From Streptomyces sp. LHD-70 (GTDB taxonomy: Bacteria > Actinomycetota > Actinomycetes > Streptomycetales > Streptomycetaceae), in assembly GCF_031157275.1 (NCBI RefSeq), contig NZ_JAVIFW010000001.1, positions 124,001 through 188,000 of the forward strand: a DNA stretch of 64,000 nt, written 5' to 3'. The translations under genes were made by a program, and so were the position numbers. Of the stretch, positions 17,751 through 25,600 are shown piece by piece. The notes beneath the pieces are model-generated. The model did not search any database, was not told where the DNA came from, and was given only the letters and a program-made list of their open reading frames with translations. Within the stretch, counting starts at the first letter, position 1, and each line of letters opens with the position of its first letter.

Positions 17751-19529
17751 GTGAACGACCGACAGTACGAGCCTTACGACCCGTACGCAGAGGGCCGCTA
17801 CGAGATCGTCGGCTACGACGAGTACGGGCAGCCGGTGTACCAGCAGGTTCCCCCGCAGCAGCAACCCCAGCAGCCCCCGCAGCAGCCCCCGGGCTACGAG
17901 CCGTACGGGAACCAGCAGCAGCCCCAGGGCTACGGCTACGACCCGTACGCCGAGCAGCCCGGATACGACAATCGCGGCTACGACACCACGGCCTACGGCA
18001 ACACCGCCTACGACAACGGCGGCCACGGCCAGGGCGGATACGGCGATCCGGGGTACGGCGGCCCTGCGTACGGCCAGGGCCGCGACACCGCGTACGACCC
18101 GTACGGGCAGGCGGCCGGCACCGGACAGCAGCAGCGTGTCGACGAGCAGACCGCGTGGGTGCCCCAGCAGCCGCACCCCGGGCAGCCGCACCCCGAGCAG
18201 CAGCGCCCTCAGCCGCAGCCGCAGACCCCTCCGCAGCGGAACCAGCCCCCGGCGCCCGGGCTGTCACGCGCGGAGGACGAGTACCGCACCGAGCAGTTCC
18301 AGTTCGTCGAGGAGCCGGACGACGAGTCCGAGGACGTCATCGACTGGCTGAAGTTCACCGAGTCCCGCACGGAGCGCCGCGAAGAGGCCAAGCGCCGCGG
18401 CCGCAACCGCCTGATCGCCCTCGTCGTCGTGCTCGTGCTCGCGCTGACCGGAGGCGTCGGCTACCTCTGGCACGCGGGCAAGCTGCCCGGACTGTCCGGT
18501 TCGGAGGGCGGCGGCGCCGCGGCGAGTGGGCCCCAGAAGCGCGACGTGATCGTGCTCCACCTGCACAACACCAAGAAGCGCGGCACGTCCACCGCCCTGC
18601 TCGTCGACAACACCACCACCGGGCAGGGCTCCACCGTGCTGCTGCCCAACTCGCTCTCCGTGACCGACGAGGACGGCGCCGCCACGACCCTAGGCAAGTC
18701 CGTCGACGAGGACGGCGCCGGCGGCACCCGTGAGGCCATCGACTCGCTCCTCGGCACCCGCATCGAGGGCACCTGGCGCCTCGACACCCCGTACCTCAAC
18801 AACCTCGTCGAACTCGTCGGCAACATCGAGATCGACACCGATGCGAACGTGCCGGACCCCGAGGCGAAGAAGAAGGGCGAGGCGCCGCTCGTCAAGAAGG
18901 GCGAGAAGCAGACCCTGAGCGGCCCGATGGCCGTCGCGTACGCCACCTACAGGGCACCGGGCGAGAGCGAGACGGCGCAGCTGCAGCGGTTCGGCGCGGT
19001 GATGCACGGCGTCCTGCGGAAGATCTCCAGCGACCCGGACGCCGCCACCACCACCGTCAAAACCCTCACCCAGATCCTCGATCCGTCTCTCAAGGAGAAC
19101 GATCTGGGCGCCTCGCTCGCGAAGCTCGCCGAGCACGCGAAAACCGGCGCTTATAAGACGTCGGTTCTGCCCGTGCAGCAGGACGGCACCCTCACCGAGC
19201 AGGCCACGCGGGCCGTGGTCAAGGACGTGCTCGGCGGCAAGGTCAAGAGCCCCGACCAGGGCGACGCGGTGCGCATCAGCGTCTCCGGCGCCGCCCAGTC
19301 GGTGCAGAGCGCCCGCGTCGACCTCGTCAACGGCGGCTGGGCCGTGGTCCGGGGCAGCGCACGGGCGGGCACGGCGTCGCAGGTCACGTACGCCGATGCC
19401 GCCCAGAAGGCGGAGGCGGAGGAGGTCGCCAAGACCCTCGACCTGCCGAGCAGCGCCGTCAGGAAGGGCAAGGTCGCCGCGAACGCCGACGTCGGAGTCG
19501 TCCTCGGCGCCGACTATCGGGCGGGCTGA
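17751..19529 (+). CDS. LytR-CpsA-Psr-like membrane protein with LytR C-terminal domain
   Basis: Probably related to the LCP phosphotransferases that attach polymers to peptidoglycan. GTG 17751 follows nadD by 16 bases, with GAGAGGGG as ribosome binding site. The first 190 of 592 residues are a Tyr/Gly/Gln/Pro-rich cytosolic arm (repeats like YDPYAEQPGYD). A membrane segment follows at about residues 222-240 (LIALVVVLVLALTGGVGYLW). The outer region has an LCP-like block (DVIVLHLHNTKKRGTSTALL, YLNNLVELVGNIEIDTDANV), but I do not find the Arg/Asp residues usual in LCP active sites. The end (SSAVRKGKVAANADVGVVLG) matches LytR_C. It may be catalytically inactive or a binding protein. A strong terminator follows. 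Confidence 0.8.
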   Translation: MNDRQYEPYDPYAEGRYEIVGYDEYGQPVYQQVPPQQQPQQPPQQPPGYEPYGNQQQPQGYGYDPYAEQPGYDNRGYDTTAYGNTAYDNGGHGQGGYGDPGYGGPAYGQGRDTAYDPYGQAAGTGQQQRVDEQTAWVPQQPHPGQPHPEQQRPQPQPQTPPQRNQPPAPGLSRAEDEYRTEQFQFVEEPDDESEDVIDWLKFTESRTERREEAKRRGRNRLIALVVVLVLALTGGVGYLWHAGKLPGLSGSEGGGAAASGPQKRDVIVLHLHNTKKRGTSTALLVDNTTTGQGSTVLLPNSLSVTDEDGAATTLGKSVDEDGAGGTREAIDSLLGTRIEGTWRLDTPYLNNLVELVGNIEIDTDANVPDPEAKKKGEAPLVKKGEKQTLSGPMAVAYATYRAPGESETAQLQRFGAVMHGVLRKISSDPDAATTTVKTLTQILDPSLKENDLGASLAKLAEHAKTGAYKTSVLPVQQDGTLTEQATRAVVKDVLGGKVKSPDQGDAVRISVSGAAQSVQSARVDLVNGGWAVVRGSARAGTASQVTYADAAQKAEAEEVAKTLDLPSSAVRKGKVAANADVGVVLGADYRAG

Positions 19530-19556
19530 GCCGCCCGCAGCGGCGCCCCGTACCGC

Positions 19557-19598
19557 CTCGGGCCCCGGCCGCACGCGCGTGTGCAGCCGGGGCCCGAG
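19557..19598 (+). terminator. Terminator after the LytR-like gene
   Basis: A perfect 13-bp stem, CTCGGGCCCCGGC (19557-19569) with 19586-19598, encloses a CGCAC/GTGC inner pair and is followed by taattgtt. It implies a separate promoter for rsfS within 19599-19670, where I see no clear consensus. Confidence 0.8.
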
Positions 19599-19670
19599 TA
19601 ATTGTTGGAGGTGCTGTCCGTGGTCCGTGAGACCCTTGACGGGTACTGACCGCCTAAAGAAAGCCTCGTA

Positions 19671-20111
19671 GTGACCGCGACGGACCGCTCCATCGAGCTC
19701 ATCAACGTTGCCGCACAGGCGGCCGCCGACAAGCTCGCGCACGACATCATCGCCTACGACGTCAGCGACGTCCTCTCCATCACGGACGCCTTCCTGCTGG
19801 CCTCCGCGCCCAACGACCGCCAAGTCAAGTCGATCGTCGACGAGATCGAGGAGAAGCTCAACAAGGAGCTCGGCGCCAAGCCCGTGCGCCGCGAGGGCGA
19901 CCGCGACGCCCGCTGGATCCTCCTCGACTACGTGGACATCGTGGTGCACGTCCAGCACAGCGAGGAGCGCGTCTTCTACGCCCTCGAGCGCCTGTGGAAG
20001 GACTGCCCCGAGCTCGACCTGCCCGAGGACGCCAAGGCCACCCGAGGCAAGGGCGCCAAGCACGCCGAGCAGCAGGAGGCGGACGCCGACAGCGCCGGAG
20101 ACCTCCGGTGA
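19671..20111 (+). CDS. rsfS: Ribosomal silencing factor RsfS
   Basis: Binds ribosomal protein L14 and blocks subunit joining when nutrients are short. The 146-residue product has ALDVSDVLSI-like sequence IAYDVSDVLSITDAFLLAS, NDRQVKSIVDEIEEKL and DARWILLDYVDIVVHVQHSE, all typical. It starts at GTG 19671. The stop TGA overlaps the GTG of the next gene (GTGA), so the two are translationally coupled. Confidence 0.96.
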   Translation: MTATDRSIELINVAAQAAADKLAHDIIAYDVSDVLSITDAFLLASAPNDRQVKSIVDEIEEKLNKELGAKPVRREGDRDARWILLDYVDIVVHVQHSEERVFYALERLWKDCPELDLPEDAKATRGKGAKHAEQQEADADSAGDLR

Positions 20112-20779
20112 GCTCCAAGAGCTCGTTCCTGAACGCCTCCGGCGGCCGCGGCCGCCGCCTCGTCCTGTGGCGGCACGGCCAGACGGCCTGGAACCTGGAG
20201 CGCCGCTTCCAGGGCAGCACGGACATCGAGCTGACCGACGAGGGCGTGGCCCAGGCCCGCCGCTCGGCCCGGCTGCTCGCCTCCCTGAAGCCGGACGCCA
20301 TCGTCGCGTCTGACCTCAAGCGCGCCGCCGCCACCGCGACCGAACTGGCCGCCCTGACCGGCCTCGACGTCGCGCACGACGACGCCCTGCGGGAGACCTA
20401 CGCCGGCCACTGGCAGGGCCTCACGCACGACGAGATCATCGCGCAGTACGGCGAGCAGTACGCCGCGTGGAAGCGCGGCGAGCCCGTGCGCAGGGGCGGC
20501 GGCGAGCTGGAGACCGAGGTCGCCGAGCGGGCCGCGCCCGTCGTCCTCGGGCACGCGGACAAGCTGCCCGACGGCGGCACGCTCGTCGTGGTCAGCCACG
20601 GCGGCACGATCCGCACCACGATCGGCAGGCTCCTCGGCCTCGATCCGCACCACTGGGAGGGCCTCGGCGGCCTCTCCAACTGCTGCTGGTCGGTGCTCGG
20701 TGAGGGCGCCCGCGGCTGGCGGCTGCTCGAGCACAACGCGGGCACACTGCCGGAACCGGTCCTCGGCGACGACGACTGA
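20108..20779 (+). CDS. Histidine phosphatase family protein (phosphoglycerate mutase-like)
   Basis: A 223-residue member of the branch-1 histidine phosphatase superfamily. The catalytic LVLWRHGQTAWNLERRFQG sits at about residues 18-36, with DLKRAAATATELA, the proton-donor region ALRETYAGHWQGLTHDEI and the second histidine in VVVSHGGTIRTTI. Its start overlaps the rsfS stop by four bases, and the pair is widely conserved. The substrate is not evident; a broad-specificity or phosphosugar phosphatase is more likely than glycolytic mutase. It is followed by a tRNA-Ala gene. Confidence 0.92.
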   Translation: MSSKSSFLNASGGRGRRLVLWRHGQTAWNLERRFQGSTDIELTDEGVAQARRSARLLASLKPDAIVASDLKRAAATATELAALTGLDVAHDDALRETYAGHWQGLTHDEIIAQYGEQYAAWKRGEPVRRGGGELETEVAERAAPVVLGHADKLPDGGTLVVVSHGGTIRTTIGRLLGLDPHHWEGLGGLSNCCWSVLGEGARGWRLLEHNAGTLPEPVLGDDD

Positions 20780-20873
20780 TCCCGCTGCCGGAGGCCAGGA
20801 ACCCGGATTTCACTTTCCGGCAGGTCGCAGGCTAAAGTTCTTCTTGTTCGCCCGCCGAGCGGGAAGAACACCA

Positions 20874-20946
<73 letters not shown>

Positions 20947-20956
20947 CAGTCACCAG

Positions 20957-20984
20957 AATCCCGTCCCCATCAGGGGGCGGGATT
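20957..20984. terminator. Terminator between tRNA-Ala copy 1 and the convergent regulator
   Basis: AATCCCG-t-CCCC (20957-20968), loop atca, GGGG-g-CGGGATT (20973-20984), then ttt. It contains the stop codon of the minus-strand regulator gene (20970-20972). Confidence 0.8.
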
Positions 20985-21869
20985 TCGCGTTGTACGCGGC
21001 CTTTCGCGACCCGTCCGACTCCGGTGTGCGCCCAGCGCGGCCGTGCGGGACCTGCTCTCCTCGTCGGCCGGGGTGTACGTCACGATCCGGCACTCGGGCA
21101 TGCCGTTGATCGACAGGGACACCGACGTCATGCGTATCTCGCCGACCTTTCTGTGCCGGAAGGTCTTCACGCGCGGGCCGGGCGTCACCACGTTCCCACT
21201 GCGCCACAGCTCCGCGAAGTACGGGCTCGCGGTGGACAGATCGCGCACGAAGTCCTCCCAGGCGGACTCGCCCACATGGGAGCCGTACGCCTGGCGCAAC
21301 TGGGCCACCATCATCGGGAGCTCCGTGTCCCGGAACACCACCGGGCACTCCGTCTCGTCGAGCGTGAACAGCGCCCACAGCGTGTTGTAGACACCCACCG
21401 AGCGGATCGCCGGGGTGTCGAAGAGGTCCAGATAGGCGGGGTTGGTGGCGAGGACGTCGTACCGCGCGTTGTAGACCACCGCAGGGTGGGGGTCCAGGGC
21501 GTCGAGGATGCCCTGGATCTCTGAGCCGACGCAGTCCGTGGCGGGGCCGCGCGGTGGGACGTACGCCACCTCCGCCAGTTGGTAGAGGTGCTCGCGCTCG
21601 GCCTCGTCCAGGCGGAGTGTGCGCGCCACGGCGTCCAGGACCTGCGGTGAGGCGTTGATGGGGCGGCCCTGCTCCAACCACGTGTACCAGGTCACGCCCA
21701 CGCCGGAGAGCTGGGCGACCTCCTCGCGGCGCAGGCCGGGGGTACGGCGGCGCAGGCCCGGTGGCATGCCCACGTCGGCGGGGGTCACCCGGGCCCGGCG
21801 GCTGCGCAGGAACGCGGCCAGCTCGGGCCTGCGGCCCCTGGCACCCACTGTCTCCGTCACGGTCGTCAC
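20970..21869 (-). CDS. Helix-turn-helix transcriptional regulator (MmyB-like)
   Basis: A 299-residue DNA-binding regulator. The N-terminal XRE-type HTH spans about residues 10-80 (PGLRRRTPGLRREEVAQLSG, VTWYTWLEQGRPINASPQV). The C-terminal part, with WNARYDVLA-like VVYNARYDVLATNPAYLDLF and ELWRSGNVVTPGPRVKTFRH, matches the PAS-like ligand-binding domain of the MmyB/MLTR family. GTG 21869 is used, and GTG 21860 is also possible with a better-spaced GGGGGA. It is divergent from an MFS exporter gene with about 100 bases between, the usual arrangement of a regulator controlling the transporter and itself. The inducer is unknown. Confidence 0.88.
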   Translation of the reverse strand: MTTVTETVGARGRRPELAAFLRSRRARVTPADVGMPPGLRRRTPGLRREEVAQLSGVGVTWYTWLEQGRPINASPQVLDAVARTLRLDEAEREHLYQLAEVAYVPPRGPATDCVGSEIQGILDALDPHPAVVYNARYDVLATNPAYLDLFDTPAIRSVGVYNTLWALFTLDETECPVVFRDTELPMMVAQLRQAYGSHVGESAWEDFVRDLSTASPYFAELWRSGNVVTPGPRVKTFRHRKVGEIRMTSVSLSINGMPECRIVTYTPADEESRSRTAALGAHRSRTGRERPRTTRNPAP

Positions 21870-21972
21870 ATCCCCCAGGGTCGATCGGATCGGGTGCTGT
21901 TGCCAGGTGGTGTCAGTACCCGTATCAGCGGGCTCTCGTGAGGCGCGGGCGTGGGCGGTCACGCTCGCTCCC
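21870..21972. promoter_or_regulatory. Divergent promoter region of regulator and MFS exporter
   Basis: About 100 bases between the two start codons hold the shared control region by position. A short gatcggatc near 21879 is the only repeat-like element noted, and no operator can be named. Confidence 0.35.
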
Positions 21973-23415
21973 ATGACGACAACCGCTGTGCCCAGTAAAG
22001 ACCTTGGCACTGACAACGCGACTCCCGTGCAGCCTCGCAGGCTCCTCGCCGTGGTGCTCGCCGCCCAGTTCATGGCACTTCTCGACGTCTTCATCGTGAA
22101 TGTCGCGGCGCCCAGCATCCGCGCCGGACTCGCCGCGTCCGGCGCGGGCCTGCAGCTCGTGGTGGCCGGCTACACCGTCTCGTACGCGGTGCTCCTGATC
22201 ACCGGCGCGCGGCTCGGGGACCGGTTCGGGAACCGCCGCGTCATGCTCCTGGGGCTCGCGTTCTTCACGGCCGCCTCGCTGGCCTGTGGACTCGCCCAGA
22301 ACACGGGCCAGTTGATCGCCTTCCGGCTCGGCCAGGGCGCTGGAGCGGCGGTGATGATTCCGCAGGTGCTCAGCCTGATCCAGCGGAACTTCACCGGCCA
22401 CGCGCGCGTGCGGGCCCTCGGCGCCTACGCGGCGGTCCTCGCCGTCGGCGCCGCGGCGGGACAGGTCGTCGGCGGGGTCCTGGTCGCGGCCGACCTCTTC
22501 GGCAGCGGCTGGCGGCCCGTGTTCCTCGTCAACGTCCCGATCGGCCTCGCCCTGCTCGCCGCAGGAGCCCGGGTGCTGCCCCGCGACACCCGCGCGCGGG
22601 CCGCCCGTGCCTTCGACCTGCCGGGCCTGCTGCTGCTCGCCGCGGCCGTCTCGCTGTTCACGGTCCCGCTCGTGCTCGGCCAGGAACAGGACTGGCCGCT
22701 GTGGTCCTGGCTCTCCCTCGCCTCAAGTGCCGTGTTTCTGGCCATATTCGTGGCGTACGAGCATCGCCTCTCCGCGCGGGGCGGGGCGCCGCTCATCGCA
22801 CCGCGCGTGCTGCGGATTCCCGGGATCGGTGCGGCCGCCGTCCGGATCCTGCTCGTCATGGCGGTGAACGCGGGCTTCCTGTTCGTCCTGACCCTGCACT
22901 TCCAGGCAGGTCTCGGACACAGTGCGCTCCGGACGGGGCTCACGTTCGCGCCGACGGCCCTGGTGTTCGGCGTGGTCGGATTGACCTGGGCGCGCTGGCC
23001 GCGCCCGCTCCAACGGGCCCTGGTCCCGGCCGGGTTCACCGTGGCCGCGGTGTCCGGTGCGGCGGTCGGCCTGCTGCTGCGCGACGGCTCCTCCGGAGGT
23101 CCGTGGCTGTACGTGGCGTTCGCGGCCGTCGGCCTGGGCCTCGCGCTGGGCTACAGCCCGTCCCTGACCGGTGCCCTTGCCGGCGTACGCCAGGAGGACG
23201 CGGCGGATGCCAGCGGGCTGCTCGCGACCGTCACACAACTCGGTCAGCTCGTCGGCGTGGCCATGTTCGGCAGCCTCTTCCTCGGGCGCCTAGCGGACAC
23301 GGCGGCCGTCCCGGCCGGGCAGCGCTCCGCCGACGCCCTTCTGGTGTGCTGCCTGGCACTTGCGGTGACGGCCGTCCTGGGCGCCGTGTCCGGACCGGTA
23401 CGCACGCGTCGCTGA
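21973..23415 (+). CDS. MFS transporter, DHA2-type drug exporter
   Basis: A 480-residue proton-driven exporter of the major facilitator superfamily, probably with 14 membrane segments. ATG 21973 is followed by a short hydrophilic leader and the first helix (LLAVVLAAQFMALLDVFIVN). Motif A is GARLGDRFGNRRVML, and motif C-like sequence GAAAGQVVGGVLVAADLF precedes FLVNVPIGLALL. The 14-helix pattern and the N-terminal LDVFIVNVAAPSI are typical of EmrB/QacA-like transporters. Substrate unknown; the divergent HTH regulator suggests induction by a small molecule. Confidence 0.92.
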   Translation: MTTTAVPSKDLGTDNATPVQPRRLLAVVLAAQFMALLDVFIVNVAAPSIRAGLAASGAGLQLVVAGYTVSYAVLLITGARLGDRFGNRRVMLLGLAFFTAASLACGLAQNTGQLIAFRLGQGAGAAVMIPQVLSLIQRNFTGHARVRALGAYAAVLAVGAAAGQVVGGVLVAADLFGSGWRPVFLVNVPIGLALLAAGARVLPRDTRARAARAFDLPGLLLLAAAVSLFTVPLVLGQEQDWPLWSWLSLASSAVFLAIFVAYEHRLSARGGAPLIAPRVLRIPGIGAAAVRILLVMAVNAGFLFVLTLHFQAGLGHSALRTGLTFAPTALVFGVVGLTWARWPRPLQRALVPAGFTVAAVSGAAVGLLLRDGSSGGPWLYVAFAAVGLGLALGYSPSLTGALAGVRQEDAADASGLLATVTQLGQLVGVAMFGSLFLGRLADTAAVPAGQRSADALLVCCLALAVTAVLGAVSGPVRTRR

Positions 23416-23503
23416 CCCATCTGGCGGTCCGTGGCAGAATCGGCCGGGCCGGAAGGGGGGCTGCACAACCGGCGAAGGGCGCCCGACGGGAGGGAGAAGC
23501 GCG

Positions 23504-23737
23504 ATGCCTGCGAGCATCCTCGAGGAGGTCAACGACCTGCTCGACGTGGCCGAGGCGCAGGGCTACGACTGGCTGCCGGAGTACGCGCTCCGTTTCACCT
23601 GCCCCCCGTGCGATTGCCCCGCGATCCGCACCTCTCTCAACTGCCCGTCCTGCGGTTCCGCCCACGTCGCCCAGGTCCTCGGCGACAACGGCGGGATCTC
23701 CTACGTGTGCACGGCCTGCGGCCACAGCTGGAGCTGA
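23504..23737 (+). CDS. Small zinc-ribbon-like protein (77 aa)
   Basis: The ATG at 23504 is preceded by GGGAGGGAGAAG. The N-terminal half is helical (MPASILEEVNDLLDVAEAQG). The C-terminal half has four cysteine pairs or near-pairs: CPPCDCP, CPSCGSA and CTACGHSW, a zinc-ribbon pattern. It is three bases from the next small cysteine-rich gene, so the two are co-transcribed. No specific function recognised; nucleic-acid or protein binding is plausible. Confidence 0.8.
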   Translation: MPASILEEVNDLLDVAEAQGYDWLPEYALRFTCPPCDCPAIRTSLNCPSCGSAHVAQVLGDNGGISYVCTACGHSWS

Positions 23738-23740
23738 TCG

Positions 23741-23974
23741 ATGGGTGCACACAGGCGGAAGTGCGACTGGTGTGGCAGTGGTACGCCGATCGTCCGCGAC
23801 ATGGAGCCGGTCAACTCCGAGTACCAGTACTGGTGCGAGGAATGCGCGCGGGCGCTGATCATAAAAGGCGACCCCATCGAGACGTACCGCGAGCTCGAGG
23901 GCGAGCCGATCTACGGCAGGCTCCTGGACGAGCACTGCACGCTCAAGCGCTTCTACTCGTTCGCGACGGCCTGA
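23741..23974 (+). CDS. Small cysteine-rich protein (77 aa)
   Basis: The ATG at 23741 follows the previous stop by three bases. The product has CDWCGSG (residues 8-14) and YWCEECARALI (about 31-41), which together could hold one zinc ion, then ETYRELEGEPIYGRLLDEHC and an aromatic end KRFYSFATA. Its last 22 bases overlap the 3' end of the convergent mannosyltransferase gene. Function unknown. Confidence 0.8.
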   Translation: MGAHRRKCDWCGSGTPIVRDMEPVNSEYQYWCEECARALIIKGDPIETYRELEGEPIYGRLLDEHCTLKRFYSFATA

Positions 23975-25338
23975 GCCCTGCCGGCCTGAGGCTGCCTCGG
24001 CACGGGCACGCGCGCGTGGTGCCGGTTTTCGCGCAGTCGCCGGGCGGCCACGGCGAGGAACGCGAGACCGGCCAGCGTGTAGCCCGCGGAGAGCATGAAC
24101 TGCCAGGCGTTCTGGTCGAGTTCGGGGCGTGACGTGGCACTCCCTCCGGCGTGCGGCACCCACCACAGCGCGAACGAGAAGAACAGCACCGCCATCCCGG
24201 CCGTCCCTGCCCTGAACCACGCACCGCGCGTACGCCTTGCCTCGGCACCGAGCAGAATCAGTACGGGCACGATCCACACCCAGTGGTGCGACCACGAGAT
24301 CGGGCTGATCAGCAACGCGGTCACCGCGCAGCAGGTGACCGCCCAGGCGTCGCGCGCGCGAAGCAGCGAAACGACCGCCACGGTGAGCCCGGCCACGGCG
24401 ACGAGAGCCGCCACCACTGTGTAGGCGGCGCCCGGGTCGGCGGTGTGCAGCAGCCGCGCCAGAACACCGCGCAAGGACTGGTTCGCCGTGTCCTCGGCCT
24501 GGCCCGGACGGCTCGCGGCGAACACCATCTCCGTCCAGAACCGCTTCGAGTCGTACGGCAGGACCAGCCAGGACGCCGCGGTGACGGCGAGGAACGTGAC
24601 CGTGGCGAGCACCGAGCGGCGCAGCCACGGGTTCCACCACTGCTGCCCGGCACGCGCGAGGCGCACCGCCTGCACGAGTCCCGCGAGCGCCAGCATGACG
24701 GCGAACAGCGCGGGGGTGAGCTTGATCGCGGCCGCGATGCCGATGCCGATCCCGGCCCAGCGGTTGCCGGGGCGGCGGGTCAGGTCCCACAGCACGAGCA
24801 CGGCGAGGAGCAGGTTGATCTGCCCGTACCGCAGGGTCGTCCAGACCGGCTCGCACCACACGAGGAGCGCGGCCACCCACAGCGCGACCACGAGCCGCTG
24901 CGAGCGCCGCTCGACGCCGACCAGGCGCAGCGACAGGTGGACGACGGCCAGGACGAGCACCAGGTTGAAGCCGGTCGCGAAGGTGCGCATCTCCGGGACG
25001 CCGAGCAGCGTCAGCGGTGTGAACAGCAGGGCGGCGAACGGCGGGTACGTCGTCGGCAGCTTGTGGATGGTCGCTTCCAGGGCGTAGAGATCGCCGCCGT
25101 TGCGGACGGTCCAGCCCTCGGCGCGGTAGACCATCACATCGAGGAGCGTGACGCCGGCGAGGCGCTGGGCGACCCAGAAGGCGCTGAACGACGCCAGGCA
25201 GACCAGGAGGGCGATCAGGAGCCGACGCCGGCCGGGGGCTGCCACGCCGCCGTCCGGCGGGGTCTGCGCATCGTGTCCGGCCCGGTCCTGCTCGAGCCTT
25301 TCGTCGGTGTTCGCGGCCGCTCGTCCCTGTGTGGTCAC
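23953..25338 (-). CDS. GT87-type alpha-mannosyltransferase, polytopic membrane protein
   Basis: Likely polyprenyl-phosphate-mannose-dependent mannosyltransferase (DUF2029/GT87), which adds mannose to a cell-envelope glycolipid or glycan outside the membrane. GTG 25338 gives 461 residues; the frame extends 16 codons further up. After a hydrophilic N-terminus the first helix is LLIALLVCLASFSAFWVAQR. The loop with DVMVYRAEGWTVRNGGDLYA then TYPPFAALLFTPLT is the family signature for the catalytic loop. About ten further helices follow, and the end is basic. The acceptor cannot be told. It lies between two tRNA-Ala copies, convergent with the two cysteine-rich genes. Confidence 0.87.
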   Translation of the reverse strand: MTTQGRAAANTDERLEQDRAGHDAQTPPDGGVAAPGRRRLLIALLVCLASFSAFWVAQRLAGVTLLDVMVYRAEGWTVRNGGDLYALEATIHKLPTTYPPFAALLFTPLTLLGVPEMRTFATGFNLVLVLAVVHLSLRLVGVERRSQRLVVALWVAALLVWCEPVWTTLRYGQINLLLAVLVLWDLTRRPGNRWAGIGIGIAAAIKLTPALFAVMLALAGLVQAVRLARAGQQWWNPWLRRSVLATVTFLAVTAASWLVLPYDSKRFWTEMVFAASRPGQAEDTANQSLRGVLARLLHTADPGAAYTVVAALVAVAGLTVAVVSLLRARDAWAVTCCAVTALLISPISWSHHWVWIVPVLILLGAEARRTRGAWFRAGTAGMAVLFFSFALWWVPHAGGSATSRPELDQNAWQFMLSAGYTLAGLAFLAVAARRLRENRHHARVPVPRQPQAGRAQAVANE

Positions 25339-25391
25339 GCGTGCTGACAGTACCGGGTGGGATGTCGTCGCCGGTGGGGCGGACAAACGAT

Positions 25392-25420
25392 TTGGAGGAG
25401 CGGCGGGGGACCGGTAATGT
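25392..25420 (+). promoter_or_regulatory. Promoter of tRNA-Ala copy 2
   Basis: TTGGAG (25392-25397), a 17-base spacer and TAATGT (25415-25420) lie about 42 bases before the tRNA. Confidence 0.6.
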
Positions 25421-25462
25421 TGTCGACGTCGCCGCGGGGAAAACCCGGGCGGTACACCGCAA

Positions 25463-25535
<73 letters not shown>

Positions 25536-25545
25536 CAGAAGTTGG

Positions 25546-25578
25546 AGAGCGGGTCGTCCGAATCGGACGACCCGCTCT
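25546..25578. terminator. Terminator after tRNA-Ala copy 2
   Basis: AGAGCGGGTCGTCCGA (25546-25561) pairs with 25563-25578 and is followed by tcttt. The stem is near perfect and lies between the tRNA and the convergent NuoF-like gene, so it can serve both. Confidence 0.85.
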
Positions 25579-25600
25579 TCTTTGTGTGTGCCTGCTTTGT

